Shown: one piece after another, positions 1-7,670 of the stretch | Numbering within the stretch: position 1 is the first letter of the stretch | How the letters are laid out: each line of letters starts with the position of its first letter | Source of the DNA: CAYSRM01 sp964475205 | GTDB taxonomy: Bacteria; Verrucomicrobiota; Kiritimatiellia; UBA8416; CAYSRM01 | DNA: 11,115 nt | Assembly: GCA_964475205.1 (NCBI GenBank) | Contig: CAYYVQ010000077.1 | Span: 1 to 11,115, forward strand | Direction of reading: 5' to 3' | The notes under the pieces: model-generated | Told to the model about the DNA's origin: nothing | Seen by the model: the letters and a program-made list of their open reading frames with translations, nothing else | The model's database searches: none | Program-made: the position numbers and the translations under genes

Positions 1-506
1 ATGCAACCCAGGTGCAGTTACTCTGCCAAAGGCTAATTTACTTTGTCCTTTGACCCAAAGAACGAATCAGCCTCAATCATTCGATGCCGTTACAAAAACC
101 TAACCGGCTTTTATAACTACAATGGGCTAATTGAGTTTGCATCCTTATAAAGGTAAAGAGTTATATTGGACATTATCAATAGATTAAAATTACGATTAAT
201 GACCATAATGATGCACAGCAGTTGGGGGGTACCCTGCATTATTTCTCCAATCGCATGGATTTTCAAAGGACACTGGATCTGCTGATTTTACGCTGATTCC
301 GTCTTGCTTATTACATAAGAAGAAGGTATTCTTCTAAACCGTGATTCAACCAATGCACGCTGTGTCTATGGAGATGTTGGATATAGGCGCGCAGGCCAAT
401 CATTTCAGGAGGAAAACCCATTCGCTGCAAATGCTGGATAAATACTGGATTATCATCCCGCCAGGATCAAATTTTGACAGAAAGACACATGAATTAAGGA
501 GCAATT
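1..506. other. Gene-free upstream region
   Basis: I see no supported gene in these 506 bases. Short open frames exist, for example a 49-codon frame from the ATG at 368 to 517 that overlaps the next gene, but it has no ribosome binding site. The stretch is AT-rich and probably contains the promoter and leader of the gene at 507. It includes an 18-bp inverted repeat, AGAAGAAGGTATTCTTCT, at 318-335 (7-bp arms, 4-base spacer), which could be an operator. A TTGACA at 474-479 lies too close to the start codon to be a usable -35 box. Confidence 0.6.
318..335. promoter_or_regulatory. Small inverted repeat upstream of DUF4091 gene
   Basis: AGAAGAA-GGTA-TTCTTCT forms perfect 7-bp arms around a 4-base spacer, about 170 bp upstream of the GTG start at 507. 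Size and place fit a repressor or activator operator for the glycosidase gene, but no promoter boxes could be placed beside it. A chance palindrome of this size in AT-rich DNA is quite possible. Confidence 0.2.
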
Positions 507-3263
507 GTGAAGCATAATAGAATGAATCGTATAGCCGCATTGATAGTTGGCTTGGTTGCTGTAAAAATAATTATCGCGCCGTGTTGCGCGCAGTACATTC
601 GCCCCGAGGAGAACGTAATACTGGATGCTGACGCCTTCTGGCGAGTGCGCACGATATGGCAGACCGAAGAGGTCGTTTTTCCTGATGGTAAGATATTGTC
701 GGCAGGAATCAGTGGATCAGGGTCCGATTATTCCTGGACCAATTCAGCCACCGGCAAAGAGTATACTTTTTCAGCCGGAAAGGTACGGAATATTATACTT
801 CCCAAGGACAATGCCCAGAACTGGATGGCGCTGGATTTCAATGACAGTGTCTGGGCCAGAAAGAGGGGTCCCTTTTTTTGCTCGACAGCCAATCACAACT
901 GGAAGCTGATCCAGCTTCGAGGTCTGTTTACTGTGGAGGATACCCGGCGCGCAGGCGATCTGAAGTTAGATATGTCGTTCTTTGGCGGGGCAGTTGTGTA
1001 TCTGAATGGAGAGGAAGTGACCAGGTCGTATATGCCGGCGGGAACCGTCAGCAACACAACTCCGGCCTTGCCTTATCCGCAGGACATATACTTTGATTCA
1101 AAGGGACGAGCTGTCCGCCGCAGTTCATATCGTCAGCCCGAGGAAGTCCTGAAGCTTCAGGAGCGGCGAGTACGCAAAATAGAGGAGCTGGAAATTTCGC
1201 GCAGCAGGTTGAAAAAAGGTCTGAATGTTCTGGCCGTGGCTATACACCGCGCCCCTACGGACTATTCTTTCTACGTTGACGACCCATCGCCGCACAAGGA
1301 TACGCTCTGGGGCAAGATAGGACTCTGCAAGTTACAGCTTATTGCCGCGCCTGGATCGGCTGTCGTGCCCAATACCGGGCCCGCAAGGAACCGGGTAAAG
1401 AAGGGGGAAGTCCAGTTTGAAACAGGGCCGTTAAAAGATCTGGGTTTTCACCTGCGCAATCAGAGTGTTATCCAGAGAGTAAGACTGAGCGATTATCCTG
1501 ATGCTTATGCGAAAGTGCAACCGGTAAGCGTGACCGGTGTGCGGAACGGCAATTTTGCCGGCCAGTTTCTTGTCGGGAACGGCCTGTATGAGATTTCGAA
1601 CCTGAAAGTCGAGGTGTCGGATCTGGAGGGCCCTGGAACCATCCCGGCTTCCGCTGTAAAGATTCGCTACGGGATTCTTGACGGTTCTGCAAAGGCAAAA
1701 AGAAACCGGTGGTTCGACTCCCTGGATGACGCGCCGCCTCGTTACATTCCGATGTATAAAGAACATGGGGCGGCCCTGCAGCCGGTCTGGTTGAGTGTCA
1801 AAATCCCGGAGGACGCGAAACCGGGGGATTATACTGCTACGATCACTGTTTCCGCGGACCGTGAAAAAACCCTCACGTTGCCTCTTAACGTTACCGTGAT
1901 AGATTGGGTCATGCCGGATCCTGCGGATTATAACGTGGCGTTGGATTTGATCCAGTCGCCGGAGTCAGTGGCCATGCAGTACGATGTCCCGTTCTGGTCG
2001 GACGAGCACTTTGCATTGCTTGACCACACCTTTGGTCATTTGAGTAAGCTGGGCGATAAGACGCTTTATGTTACAGCAGTCCGTCGCACACATTTCGGCA
2101 ATGAACATGCAATGGTAAGGTGGGTTCGCGACGATGAATTTGAATTACAGCCGGATCTCAGCATCGTGGAGAAATACATCGACACGGCTCTGAAGCGAAT
2201 GGGGTCTATTAACGGCATTATACTTTATGCATGGGAACCGCCCTACAGCCAGGGCCATGCGGGCGGAACTGGAAGGGCGGGCAGAGTGCATGACAGGCCC
2301 ATGCTCTACACTTTGTACGATCCGGAAACCGGGGAGAACCAGGCAGCCAGGGGACCTGCATGGGGCACGGACGAATCGCGCGAATTCTGGAAAAAGTTGA
2401 ACGTTGCCATGAAGGCGATGTTGAAGAAACGAGGGCTGGAAGATTCTCTGTTATTCGGTTTGGCCGGCGACCATCGGCCAACCAAGCAGGCCATGGACGA
2501 TATGAAAACCGGTCTGCAGGATCCTGAATGGGCCGTTCATTCGCATTATTACTGTGATAAATGGAAAGGTTATTCGATGGGGCTGACAGTCGCGTTGTGG
2601 GGCGTAAAATACAGTCCGGCTGATCCGTCAAAAGGCCTTGGCTTTGGTTGGTCCAATCCCCACTGGGTTTGTTACTATCCACGCGGAATGAGCATATCCA
2701 GGTCGACGCCGGTGGAATACAGGACAAAGTTGGAGAAAAGGGTCGGCGCTATCCGGGGACGTAAACCGATTCAGACGAAAAGCGGAATCAAGGGGCTGGG
2801 ACGCCTTGGCGCGGATTTCTGGTCAGTCTTGAAGGACAGCCGTGGACGGCCGAGAGGTTCGCTTGCCGGACGTTATCCCGAGACGGCCTGGGGCCAGCTC
2901 AACCTGAACTTCGGGATGGCCCGCATCCTGGGACCGGGCAAATCCAGACCGGTTCCGACGATCCGTTCCGAAGCGTTGCGGGAAGCCGTGCAGGAAGTGG
3001 AAGCGAGGATCTATATTGAAAAAGCCCTGTTGGACGCCAACGGACCGCAGTTGCTGGGCAAGGACCTCATGGAGCGTTGTAGATCGGCGCTGAACGAGCG
3101 CATTCGGATTTTCCTTCATGCCGAAGGCGAGGGCGAAGCCTGGTTTATCAGTTCCAACTGGAGAGAGCGCGCGGAACGATTGTTCGCTCTGGCAGCCGAG
3201 GTCAGCGGGAAATACGGGAACAAGGAACCTGTTCCTGATTTGAGTGGCGGGGCAAAAGAATAA
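507..3263 (+). CDS. Secreted DUF4091/GH123-like glycoside hydrolase-type protein
   Basis: The product is 918 aa. The GTG start is chosen because AAGGAG (496-501) lies 5 bases upstream and the N-terminus is a signal peptide: basic residues 1-8, a hydrophobic stretch at about 9-27, and cleavage probably after CCA or CAQ near 28-29. Residues about 85-280 look like a beta-galactosidase-type jelly roll (LDFNDSVWARKRGPF; VVYLNGEEV; GLNVLAVAIHR), with a charged insertion at about 205-232. Residues about 425-465 resemble the GH123-type beta-sandwich (VKIPEDAKPGDYTATITV). A probable TIM-barrel follows from about 470 (WVMPDP; ILYAWEPPY at 573-580). The end (PVPTIRSEALREAVQEVEA, 815-833) matches the DUF4091 C-terminal pattern. 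GH123 enzymes are beta-N-acetylgalactosaminidases; catalytic residues could not be assigned here, so activity is inferred. The gene converges on the GH20 gene 28 bp away, with no clear terminator between them. Confidence 0.85.
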   Translation: MKHNRMNRIAALIVGLVAVKIIIAPCCAQYIRPEENVILDADAFWRVRTIWQTEEVVFPDGKILSAGISGSGSDYSWTNSATGKEYTFSAGKVRNIILPKDNAQNWMALDFNDSVWARKRGPFFCSTANHNWKLIQLRGLFTVEDTRRAGDLKLDMSFFGGAVVYLNGEEVTRSYMPAGTVSNTTPALPYPQDIYFDSKGRAVRRSSYRQPEEVLKLQERRVRKIEELEISRSRLKKGLNVLAVAIHRAPTDYSFYVDDPSPHKDTLWGKIGLCKLQLIAAPGSAVVPNTGPARNRVKKGEVQFETGPLKDLGFHLRNQSVIQRVRLSDYPDAYAKVQPVSVTGVRNGNFAGQFLVGNGLYEISNLKVEVSDLEGPGTIPASAVKIRYGILDGSAKAKRNRWFDSLDDAPPRYIPMYKEHGAALQPVWLSVKIPEDAKPGDYTATITVSADREKTLTLPLNVTVIDWVMPDPADYNVALDLIQSPESVAMQYDVPFWSDEHFALLDHTFGHLSKLGDKTLYVTAVRRTHFGNEHAMVRWVRDDEFELQPDLSIVEKYIDTALKRMGSINGIILYAWEPPYSQGHAGGTGRAGRVHDRPMLYTLYDPETGENQAARGPAWGTDESREFWKKLNVAMKAMLKKRGLEDSLLFGLAGDHRPTKQAMDDMKTGLQDPEWAVHSHYYCDKWKGYSMGLTVALWGVKYSPADPSKGLGFGWSNPHWVCYYPRGMSISRSTPVEYRTKLEKRVGAIRGRKPIQTKSGIKGLGRLGADFWSVLKDSRGRPRGSLAGRYPETAWGQLNLNFGMARILGPGKSRPVPTIRSEALREAVQEVEARIYIEKALLDANGPQLLGKDLMERCRSALNERIRIFLHAEGEGEAWFISSNWRERAERLFALAAEVSGKYGNKEPVPDLSGGAKE

Positions 3264-3291
3264 GTCAGGCTGTTTAAGTTTGTATCGGTTG

Positions 3292-4803
3292 CTACGTGGT
3301 CACCGGCTTATTGAAATCGGTTCCCGTCTGTTCGCTGAATTTGACTGTCGGGGCTACGGGTTCCTCTGCGTTCTCGCCCCAGCAGTAATAACCCTCATAA
3401 ACTTCTGGGCCGCGATCCCTGGTGATTGCTTCCCTGTCGGCGTCCTTGAATAACACCTGCCATCTGCGCATTTTTTTATTCAGTCGGTGATACTGCTTTT
3501 CATGCACGGGATCGTTTTTCTTCTCCTTCGGTGTGCCGGGAGTCCATGCATGGTCTGCGCCAGCGTATAGACCCAGCAGCTTGTCATCAAGCGCATTGGA
3601 TTCCCAGTGGCATATTGTGATTCCTTCCACGTTCGGTAGATTTCTGCCACGCTGTGCCCATATTGACGTTGCGCCGAAGTGACCGGAGAAATGGCCTGAA
3701 CTCATGCCTGCTCCCATCATCATAGGAGTCTTGCCTTTGCCTCCGAATCTTCGCAGCTTGCCCTTGATGTCTTCTTCCTCGCACTCAAAATACTTCCATG
3801 GTTCAATTACCACCTTGTTTTTGAGCTTTTCGGGCAGGGGTCTTCCACCGTGGTCTGCCCACAGGTGCATGGTAACATTGCGTCCGTGTTTGCGCCCGGC
3901 CTTCATGAGCGAGTCGTAAAGACGCTGCACCATCAAAGTAGGGGAGTATTTGTTACGCTCGCGTTCAGGTACATCAGGAAGGATTGCCCATATGGCTTCG
4001 TCGAGTCCGACATGGACCAGGCAGTCCTTTTCAAGGACGGGGATCAGTTCATCAAATACTTTTTCGAACAACTCGAAAGTCGGCTCTCCCATGCCGAAGC
4101 TCATTCCTCCCCACATGCCGGGTGCGCCGTACAGGCCGGGGTAATGATAAAGAAACGAGCCTGCGTGGCCCCAGCACTCAATTTCCGGCATTACCGTGAC
4201 ATGATATTTTCGTGCGTAAGCTATCAGTTTTTTTAGATCGGCAAGCGTAATTGCTTTGGGATTCTCGCTGCCTAGCGGCAGTTTGTTATACTTCAGGGAA
4301 TTAAGCTGATCGTCGCAAAGATGCAGGTGGATGGTGTTCATCTTCAGTCGGGCCAGGATGCGTATGATTCTTTTCAGCAGCGGCAACGGATACACAGCGC
4401 GGCCCATGTCGACCATGAAACTCCTGGTCCTGTAATGCGGCCAGTCGTTTATCCGCGTTTCCGGTATGTCTTCGGTTTCGTTTAGAATCATTATCTGCAG
4501 CAGCGTCTGGGTTCCGTAGAAAAGACCGGTATTATCACTGGAGGTAATTACTGCTTTGTTCTTTTTCAGATCAAGTCGATAGCCTTCTTTACGGATGCCG
4601 CTTTTGACTGGCTTGAGCTCGACAACGAAATCAGCGTTCGTATTCGCTCGTATATTGGCTAGCTTGCGCAGGTCGGACTTGAGGCTTTGCGCGGTATCCT
4701 TTACGGCGGCCGGGAACTTGAGCCTTATTTTCTTAGGCCGGGCAAAAGTCTGCTTGCCTGACTTAATCTGCTGCGGGAACGGAACAAGATAATCAAACGC
4801 CAT
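3292..4803 (-). CDS. GH20 beta-N-acetylhexosaminidase family protein
   Basis: The product is 503 aa. GH20 enzymes remove terminal GlcNAc or GalNAc from glycans by substrate-assisted catalysis. Residues 1 to about 115 fit the GH20b alpha/beta N-domain. The TIM-barrel starts near 124 and carries NTIHLHLCDDQ (156-166), PEIECWGHA (206-214), the catalytic pair in HVGLDEA (264-270; D268 and E269, family pattern H-x-G-G-D-E with Leu in place of the second Gly), MHLWADH (312-318), EPWKYF and CHWESNA (398-404). The family identity and D-E pair are seen; substrate is inferred. No signal peptide follows MAFDYLVPFPQ, so the enzyme is probably cytoplasmic and would act on imported oligosaccharides. The ATG start is supported by AGGAGG at 4808-4813, 4 bases away. 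It is on the same strand as the gene upstream (5022-6855), but 218 bp and a hairpin separate them, so it probably has its own promoter. Confidence 0.92.
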   Translation of the reverse strand: MAFDYLVPFPQQIKSGKQTFARPKKIRLKFPAAVKDTAQSLKSDLRKLANIRANTNADFVVELKPVKSGIRKEGYRLDLKKNKAVITSSDNTGLFYGTQTLLQIMILNETEDIPETRINDWPHYRTRSFMVDMGRAVYPLPLLKRIIRILARLKMNTIHLHLCDDQLNSLKYNKLPLGSENPKAITLADLKKLIAYARKYHVTVMPEIECWGHAGSFLYHYPGLYGAPGMWGGMSFGMGEPTFELFEKVFDELIPVLEKDCLVHVGLDEAIWAILPDVPERERNKYSPTLMVQRLYDSLMKAGRKHGRNVTMHLWADHGGRPLPEKLKNKVVIEPWKYFECEEEDIKGKLRRFGGKGKTPMMMGAGMSSGHFSGHFGATSIWAQRGRNLPNVEGITICHWESNALDDKLLGLYAGADHAWTPGTPKEKKNDPVHEKQYHRLNKKMRRWQVLFKDADREAITRDRGPEVYEGYYCWGENAEEPVAPTVKFSEQTGTDFNKPVTT

Positions 4804-4813
4804 GTTTCCTCCT

Positions 4814-4829
4814 GAGATTTATAAATCTC
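4814..4829. promoter_or_regulatory. 16-bp perfect palindrome before GH20 SD, candidate operator
   Basis: GAGATTTATAAATCTC is a perfect 16-bp palindrome that abuts the AGGAGG of the GH20 gene. It lies just downstream of a candidate -10 box, the usual place for a repressor operator at a sugar-catabolic gene. As RNA it could also form a small hairpin next to the SD and affect translation. No regulator gene is in the window. The palindrome is seen; its function is inference. Confidence 0.45.
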
Positions 4830-4835
4830 TCCAGC

Positions 4836-4861
4836 ATTATCACACTATAACAACAGGTCAA
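4836..4861 (-). promoter_or_regulatory. Candidate promoter of GH20 gene
   Basis: On the minus strand, GATAAT (4836-4841) is preceded by TG plus one base, an extended -10. TTGACC lies at 4856-4861. The spacer is only 14 bases, shorter than the usual 16-18, so the extended -10 may be the main element. Transcription would start near the 16-bp palindrome. Confidence 0.35.
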
Positions 4862-4872
4862 GGCGATTCTTA

Positions 4873-4911
4873 AACCCGCATATCTCACGGAGTTCGTGAG
4901 ATATGCGGGTT
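4873..4911. repeat. Long perfect hairpin, related to 7671-7719
   Basis: Two perfect 17-base arms (4873-4889 and 4895-4911) enclose the loop GAGTT. The arm core CCCGCATATCTCAC recurs in the imperfect hairpin at 7671-7719, so this is a dispersed palindromic repeat rather than a single-use terminator. It lies downstream of the gene ending at 5022. Read on the minus strand it is followed by only a short T run (TTTAAG), so it may still help end transcription or stabilise mRNA 3' ends. Confidence 0.75.
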
Positions 4912-5021
4912 AACAGGCTCGTTCGGTTGATTCTTTCTGTTTTTGCATCGTCGGCCGGACAATGACTGTACTGTAGCACCGACCCGGACAAGTCGAACAC
5001 GAAATCAATTGGGAAATTCGA

Positions 5022-6855
5022 TCATGGCAGGCTTACATGGATACGGTAAAAGCGCTGTGGGGATAGCGAATCGTCGTGGATCTCGACCTGCATTGTGGTG
5101 CCGGTCGGGACTATGTTGTTGGTCAGTTCATACCCGCTCCCGTGGTGGATTAAATTGCTTTTGGCCAGCACTGCGTACACGCGGTCTGTTGCCGCCGGGA
5201 AGGTCAACACAAACGTCCCTTCGCCAACGTCCAGGGGCTGCAAGTCGGAAATCTCGAAAAGACTGTCGTCGAGCGGGTCCAGTCCAGCCACAAATACCTC
5301 GCGCAGCGTCATCACGATCCCGCGCTTGGTCACCGTTTCCGGGGCGGGGTCTTCCCCGAAATATTCCGCTTCCCATGCGTCGTCAACATTGTTGGTGTTT
5401 GCATCCACAAACCCTTCCTCGGTAAGCACATCAAAGGCATGCGAGACCGAGGGCGCCGGGTTCCACATGTCATTACCAGCCTGCATGGCTGTGATTGTGA
5501 CCTGGCCCGATCCGGTGAACGACAGTTCGGAGCCGTTGGTGATGGCGGCCTGACCCTGGGAAACAGTGAAACTGACCGGGAGCCCTGAGCTGGCTGTAGC
5601 CGTCAGGTTCAGGACGTTGGTTACAATCTGGTTGTCGATCGGAGCGAAGCTGATCGTCTGGTCCTGTTTGGGCGCTGCTCCTCCGGCGATGTCTACGCGA
5701 TAGTCGTCGAGACGGCCGGTTCCTGTTATTTCAATCGATGAAAGGTGATCGGGCGTCGTTTCCTGGTTGGCGCATAGGAACCATGCTCCGCCCGGTACGC
5801 CTTCGGCGGCGTTTGGCTCGGTCAGCGCCTGGTCGTGTGTGAAAAAGTCATCACCTTTCCATGCGATCCTGAAGTATTTACGTGAAGACGGGCAGGTCCG
5901 GTAGTCGAGCTCCACTATGATACGCGCCCAGGCGTTGGTATTGAGCGGTTCGCCGCCCGCATCGAGAACCGTCAGGCGGTTGGTGGAATCCGCATTGTCC
6001 AGCGAACGATGCATGATTGTCAGGAACCCGTTGGTGTTAACGTAGTAAGCCAGTTGCAGGGCTGTGTCCTCCATCAGGTTTTGGCGAATTTCCGTGTCGT
6101 CCTCGGCATGCGTGATCTGGATGAGCTTGTCGATTATTGCATTGGTATAGCCACCCGGCGTATTGAAATCCTGCGACAGGACGTCGCCTGCTGTATCGAA
6201 ATTTACCACATTGGTATGGCTCGGCGCCGGCGGTTCCAGGTCCGGCAGGAGCCCGTCGTAGTCGTAGAACTGCGTCTCAAGAACAGCCTCGACTTCGGCT
6301 CCGCCGTTCCATCCTTCGGAACCGATGATCGACTGTCCCGGTTCCCGATGCTCCCAGTGCTCCTGATAGGGCAGGCCCACGAGGTTCGGCTCGAAACTGA
6401 CTGCGATGGTGTGTTCCTGCGTCACCGCCCCGAAGGTAAAACTGTCCAAGGCGCCGACCGAGCCGCCGTCGACCAGAACATTTGCCACTCTGTAGCCGGG
6501 ATCGGGGTGCATCAGCCGGACCGGGAAGAGGTGTTGGCTGATTTGCAGCGACTTGTGGGACTGGTTGCGCTGACGCTGTGGATTGAGGATCAGAACCTGC
6601 CTTCGCATGTCCGCTTTGCGTAAGCAAATCCCGGGCCGACCGTGAATGTTTCCCGGTAGATGGCTTTGCAGGAGCCGCTGGATCTGCAGAATGTGAATTA
6701 TGCTTCGTAACTGCTGTGGCCGTCGCTTTGGATTGAGAGGCTGAAGCGCCCTCGCCAGAACCAGACTGTGTGAATAAGGCCCAAAACAGGCCCGAGGCCA
6801 AGGCGAGCACTATTGCAATCGCAGCCCCTTTGAAAACAATCTTTTTATTGGACAC
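5022..6855 (-). CDS. Modular surface/secreted protein (LamG-like, Ig-like, TSP3-like), frameshifted
   Basis: As sequenced, one gene is split over two frames. The N-terminal part starts at GTG 6855 with AGGGAAGGG at 6862-6870. It has a membrane or signal-anchor helix (residues about 10-28, rich in A, I, L and V) and a Ser/Ala/Pro/Gln-rich linker to residue 116. Removing one C from the CCCC run (6504-6507) joins it to the downstream frame and gives 610 aa. Then come an InlB/Listeria-Bacteroides-like repeat (PGYRVANVLVDG, about 118-155), a LamG/ConA-like region ending GTGRLDDYRVDIAG (about 160-391), an Ig-like domain starting QTISFAPIDNQ (about 396-477), a TSP3-like stretch (DANTNNVDDAWEAEYFG, about 484-500) and a C-terminal domain ending FYRIHVSLP. 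No catalytic domain is seen; the likely role is adhesion or glycan binding outside the cell. If translated without correction, only a 5022-6608 frame (ATG start, no hydrophobic N-terminus) remains. The break may be a sequencing error or a real pseudogene. Confidence 0.7.
6504..6507 (-). other. Likely frameshift site (C run)
   Basis: The plus strand reads GGGG (CCCC on the coding strand). The frame upstream reads ADA-P-RSRL and the frame downstream reads HPDPGYRVANV. With one C fewer, the reading becomes PADAPDPGYRVANVLVDG, joining the linker smoothly to the repeat domain. A homopolymer of four is a common place for indel errors or slippage. Confidence 0.55.
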
Positions 6856-6995
6856 TTTATACCCTTCCCTTAAGCCGCCTTCGGTCGCAACCAAAGGTGT
6901 TCGGCTTTTTACCAATTGCACTCCCGAAGGAGCACTCTTTCCCCTTCTTCTCACCTTCATCATTGGAATATTGGATATTCCCTTTCCTTCCAACC

Positions 6996-7050
6996 AATGA
7001 TCCGCCGTAAGCTTCGCAAGCAGGCCGACAGGCCAATGACTAATGACCAA
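6996..7050. repeat. 55-bp direct repeat, left copy at gap edge
   Basis: These 55 bases are identical to 7151-7205 and end exactly at the first N. Exact 55-base identity at both contig ends suggests a shared assembly k-mer rather than a biological tandem repeat. The last bases contain the short tandem pattern AATGACTAATGACCAA. Confidence 0.9.
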
Positions 7051-7150
7051 NNNNNNNNNNNNNNNNNNNNNNNNNNNNNNNNNNNNNNNNNNNNNNNNNN
7101 NNNNNNNNNNNNNNNNNNNNNNNNNNNNNNNNNNNNNNNNNNNNNNNNNN
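7051..7150. other. Assembly gap (100 N)
   Basis: Exactly 100 Ns, the conventional filler for a gap of unknown size. Because both edges carry the same 55 bases, the real missing length may be zero, with a single copy of the repeat, or a collapsed repeat array. Confidence 0.98.
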
Positions 7151-7205
7151 AATGATCCGCCGTAAGCTTCGCAAGCAGGCCGACAGGCCAATGACTAATG
7201 ACCAA
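7151..7205. repeat. 55-bp direct repeat, right copy at gap edge
   Basis: Second exact copy of 6996-7050, starting at the first base after the Ns. If the contigs are overlapped on this sequence, the region reads through from the leader of the gene at 6855 into the AT-rich DNA from 7206. Confidence 0.9.
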
Positions 7206-7271
7206 AAGATTGCACCGGACATACTTGACACAACTCACAAAATCGTCGAGTTGATACTCAAAACCATATAT

Positions 7272-7301
7272 ATAATAGAGAATTATGTGCTGGCGAAGCA
7301 A
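7272..7301 (-). promoter_or_regulatory. Weak sigma70-type promoter candidate
   Basis: On the minus strand TTGCTT (7296-7301) and TATTAT (7272-7277) are 18 bases apart and point toward the surface-protein gene at 6855 through the gap. The AT-rich run TATATATAAT also gives a plus-strand -10-like box, so direction is uncertain. Confidence 0.25.
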
Positions 7302-7331
7302 GACAATCGCGGCAGCAGTGTCATCCATAAA

Positions 7332-7604
7332 CGGTGTGTTGCCCAAATATCACGACCGTGCGAGTAGGCTATTTTAAGATGATTGCAAGGCGACAGCGAA
7401 GAGGCCATGCTGGAAGCATAGTCGATGAGCTGCAACGCGGCAATCACTCAAAAAAAGCCTTTCGCCCAAAGGGTGCGTTGATTTTGCCCGTTCGCGGTGT
7501 TCCGCGATGCGTCACAGACCTTCCAGGTATGCAACGCATCGCGCGCCTTGCGAGACGGGCAAAATCATGAGCAACATGGTTCGCGAGATTTGGGCAACAC
7601 GCCG
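7332..7604. mobile_element. MITE-like or structured-RNA element with nested hairpins
   Basis: Imperfect terminal inverted repeats of about 29 bases (7332-7360 and 7575-7604) share a perfect 13-base core: GTGTTGCCCAAAT at 7336-7348 and its reverse complement at 7588-7600. Inside are two side-by-side hairpins. Hairpin 1 pairs 7366-7386 with 7440-7460 (16 of 21 matched, including GATTGC/GCAATC) and contains ATGCT-GGA-AGCAT (7407-7419). Hairpin 2 pairs GATTTTGCCCGT (7480-7491) with ACGGGCAAAATC (7555-7566), then CGCGATGCGT (7503-7512) with ACGCATCGCG (7534-7543), then ACCT with AGGT around TCC (7518-7528). The whole folds as a three-way junction. There is no transposase and no long frame, so it is a non-autonomous element or a folded RNA. 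No target-site duplication was identified. Confidence 0.55.
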
Positions 7605-7670
7605 TAAACTTGAGGAGCCGGAGAAGACGATCACAAAATGTTCTTAAAGAATTGGCGCGATCCTGAGTAG

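Larger units (their letters stand above)
6856..7331. other. Gene-free leader, repeat DNA and scaffold gap
   Basis: There is no supported gene. Next to the start at 6855 lies its ribosome binding site. Beyond it are a small inverted repeat (GGAATAT-TGG-ATATTCC, 6965-6981), a 55-base sequence repeated on each side of 100 Ns, and AT-rich DNA with an imperfect hairpin at 7225-7261 (CAACTC 7231-7236 pairs with GAGTTG 7248-7253; TTGA pairs with TCAA). Open frames that cross the Ns are artefacts. Confidence 0.7.

Noticed and set aside
368..517. 49-codon plus-strand frame overlapping the DUF4091 start
   Set aside because: There is no ribosome binding site and no recognisable protein; the SD at 496-501 clearly serves the GTG at 507.
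6009..6623. 204-codon plus-strand frame
   Set aside because: It is antisense to the LamG-like part of the surface protein, whose domain sequence is convincing; no ribosome binding site and no recognisable motifs.
6277..7191. Minus-strand open frame crossing the N gap (304 codons)
   Set aside because: It includes translated Ns and out-of-frame sequence past 6504. Only 6508-6855 of it is taken as coding, as the N-terminal part of the surface protein.
6960..7346. Minus-strand open frame of 128 codons over the gap
   Set aside because: It spans the Ns and the duplicated 55-mer, has no ribosome binding site, and its composition is repeat-like.
7332..7604. CRISPR array or tRNA cluster as explanation of the hairpins
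   Set aside because: There are no regularly spaced direct repeats, and no tRNA-type arms or conserved T-loop were found.
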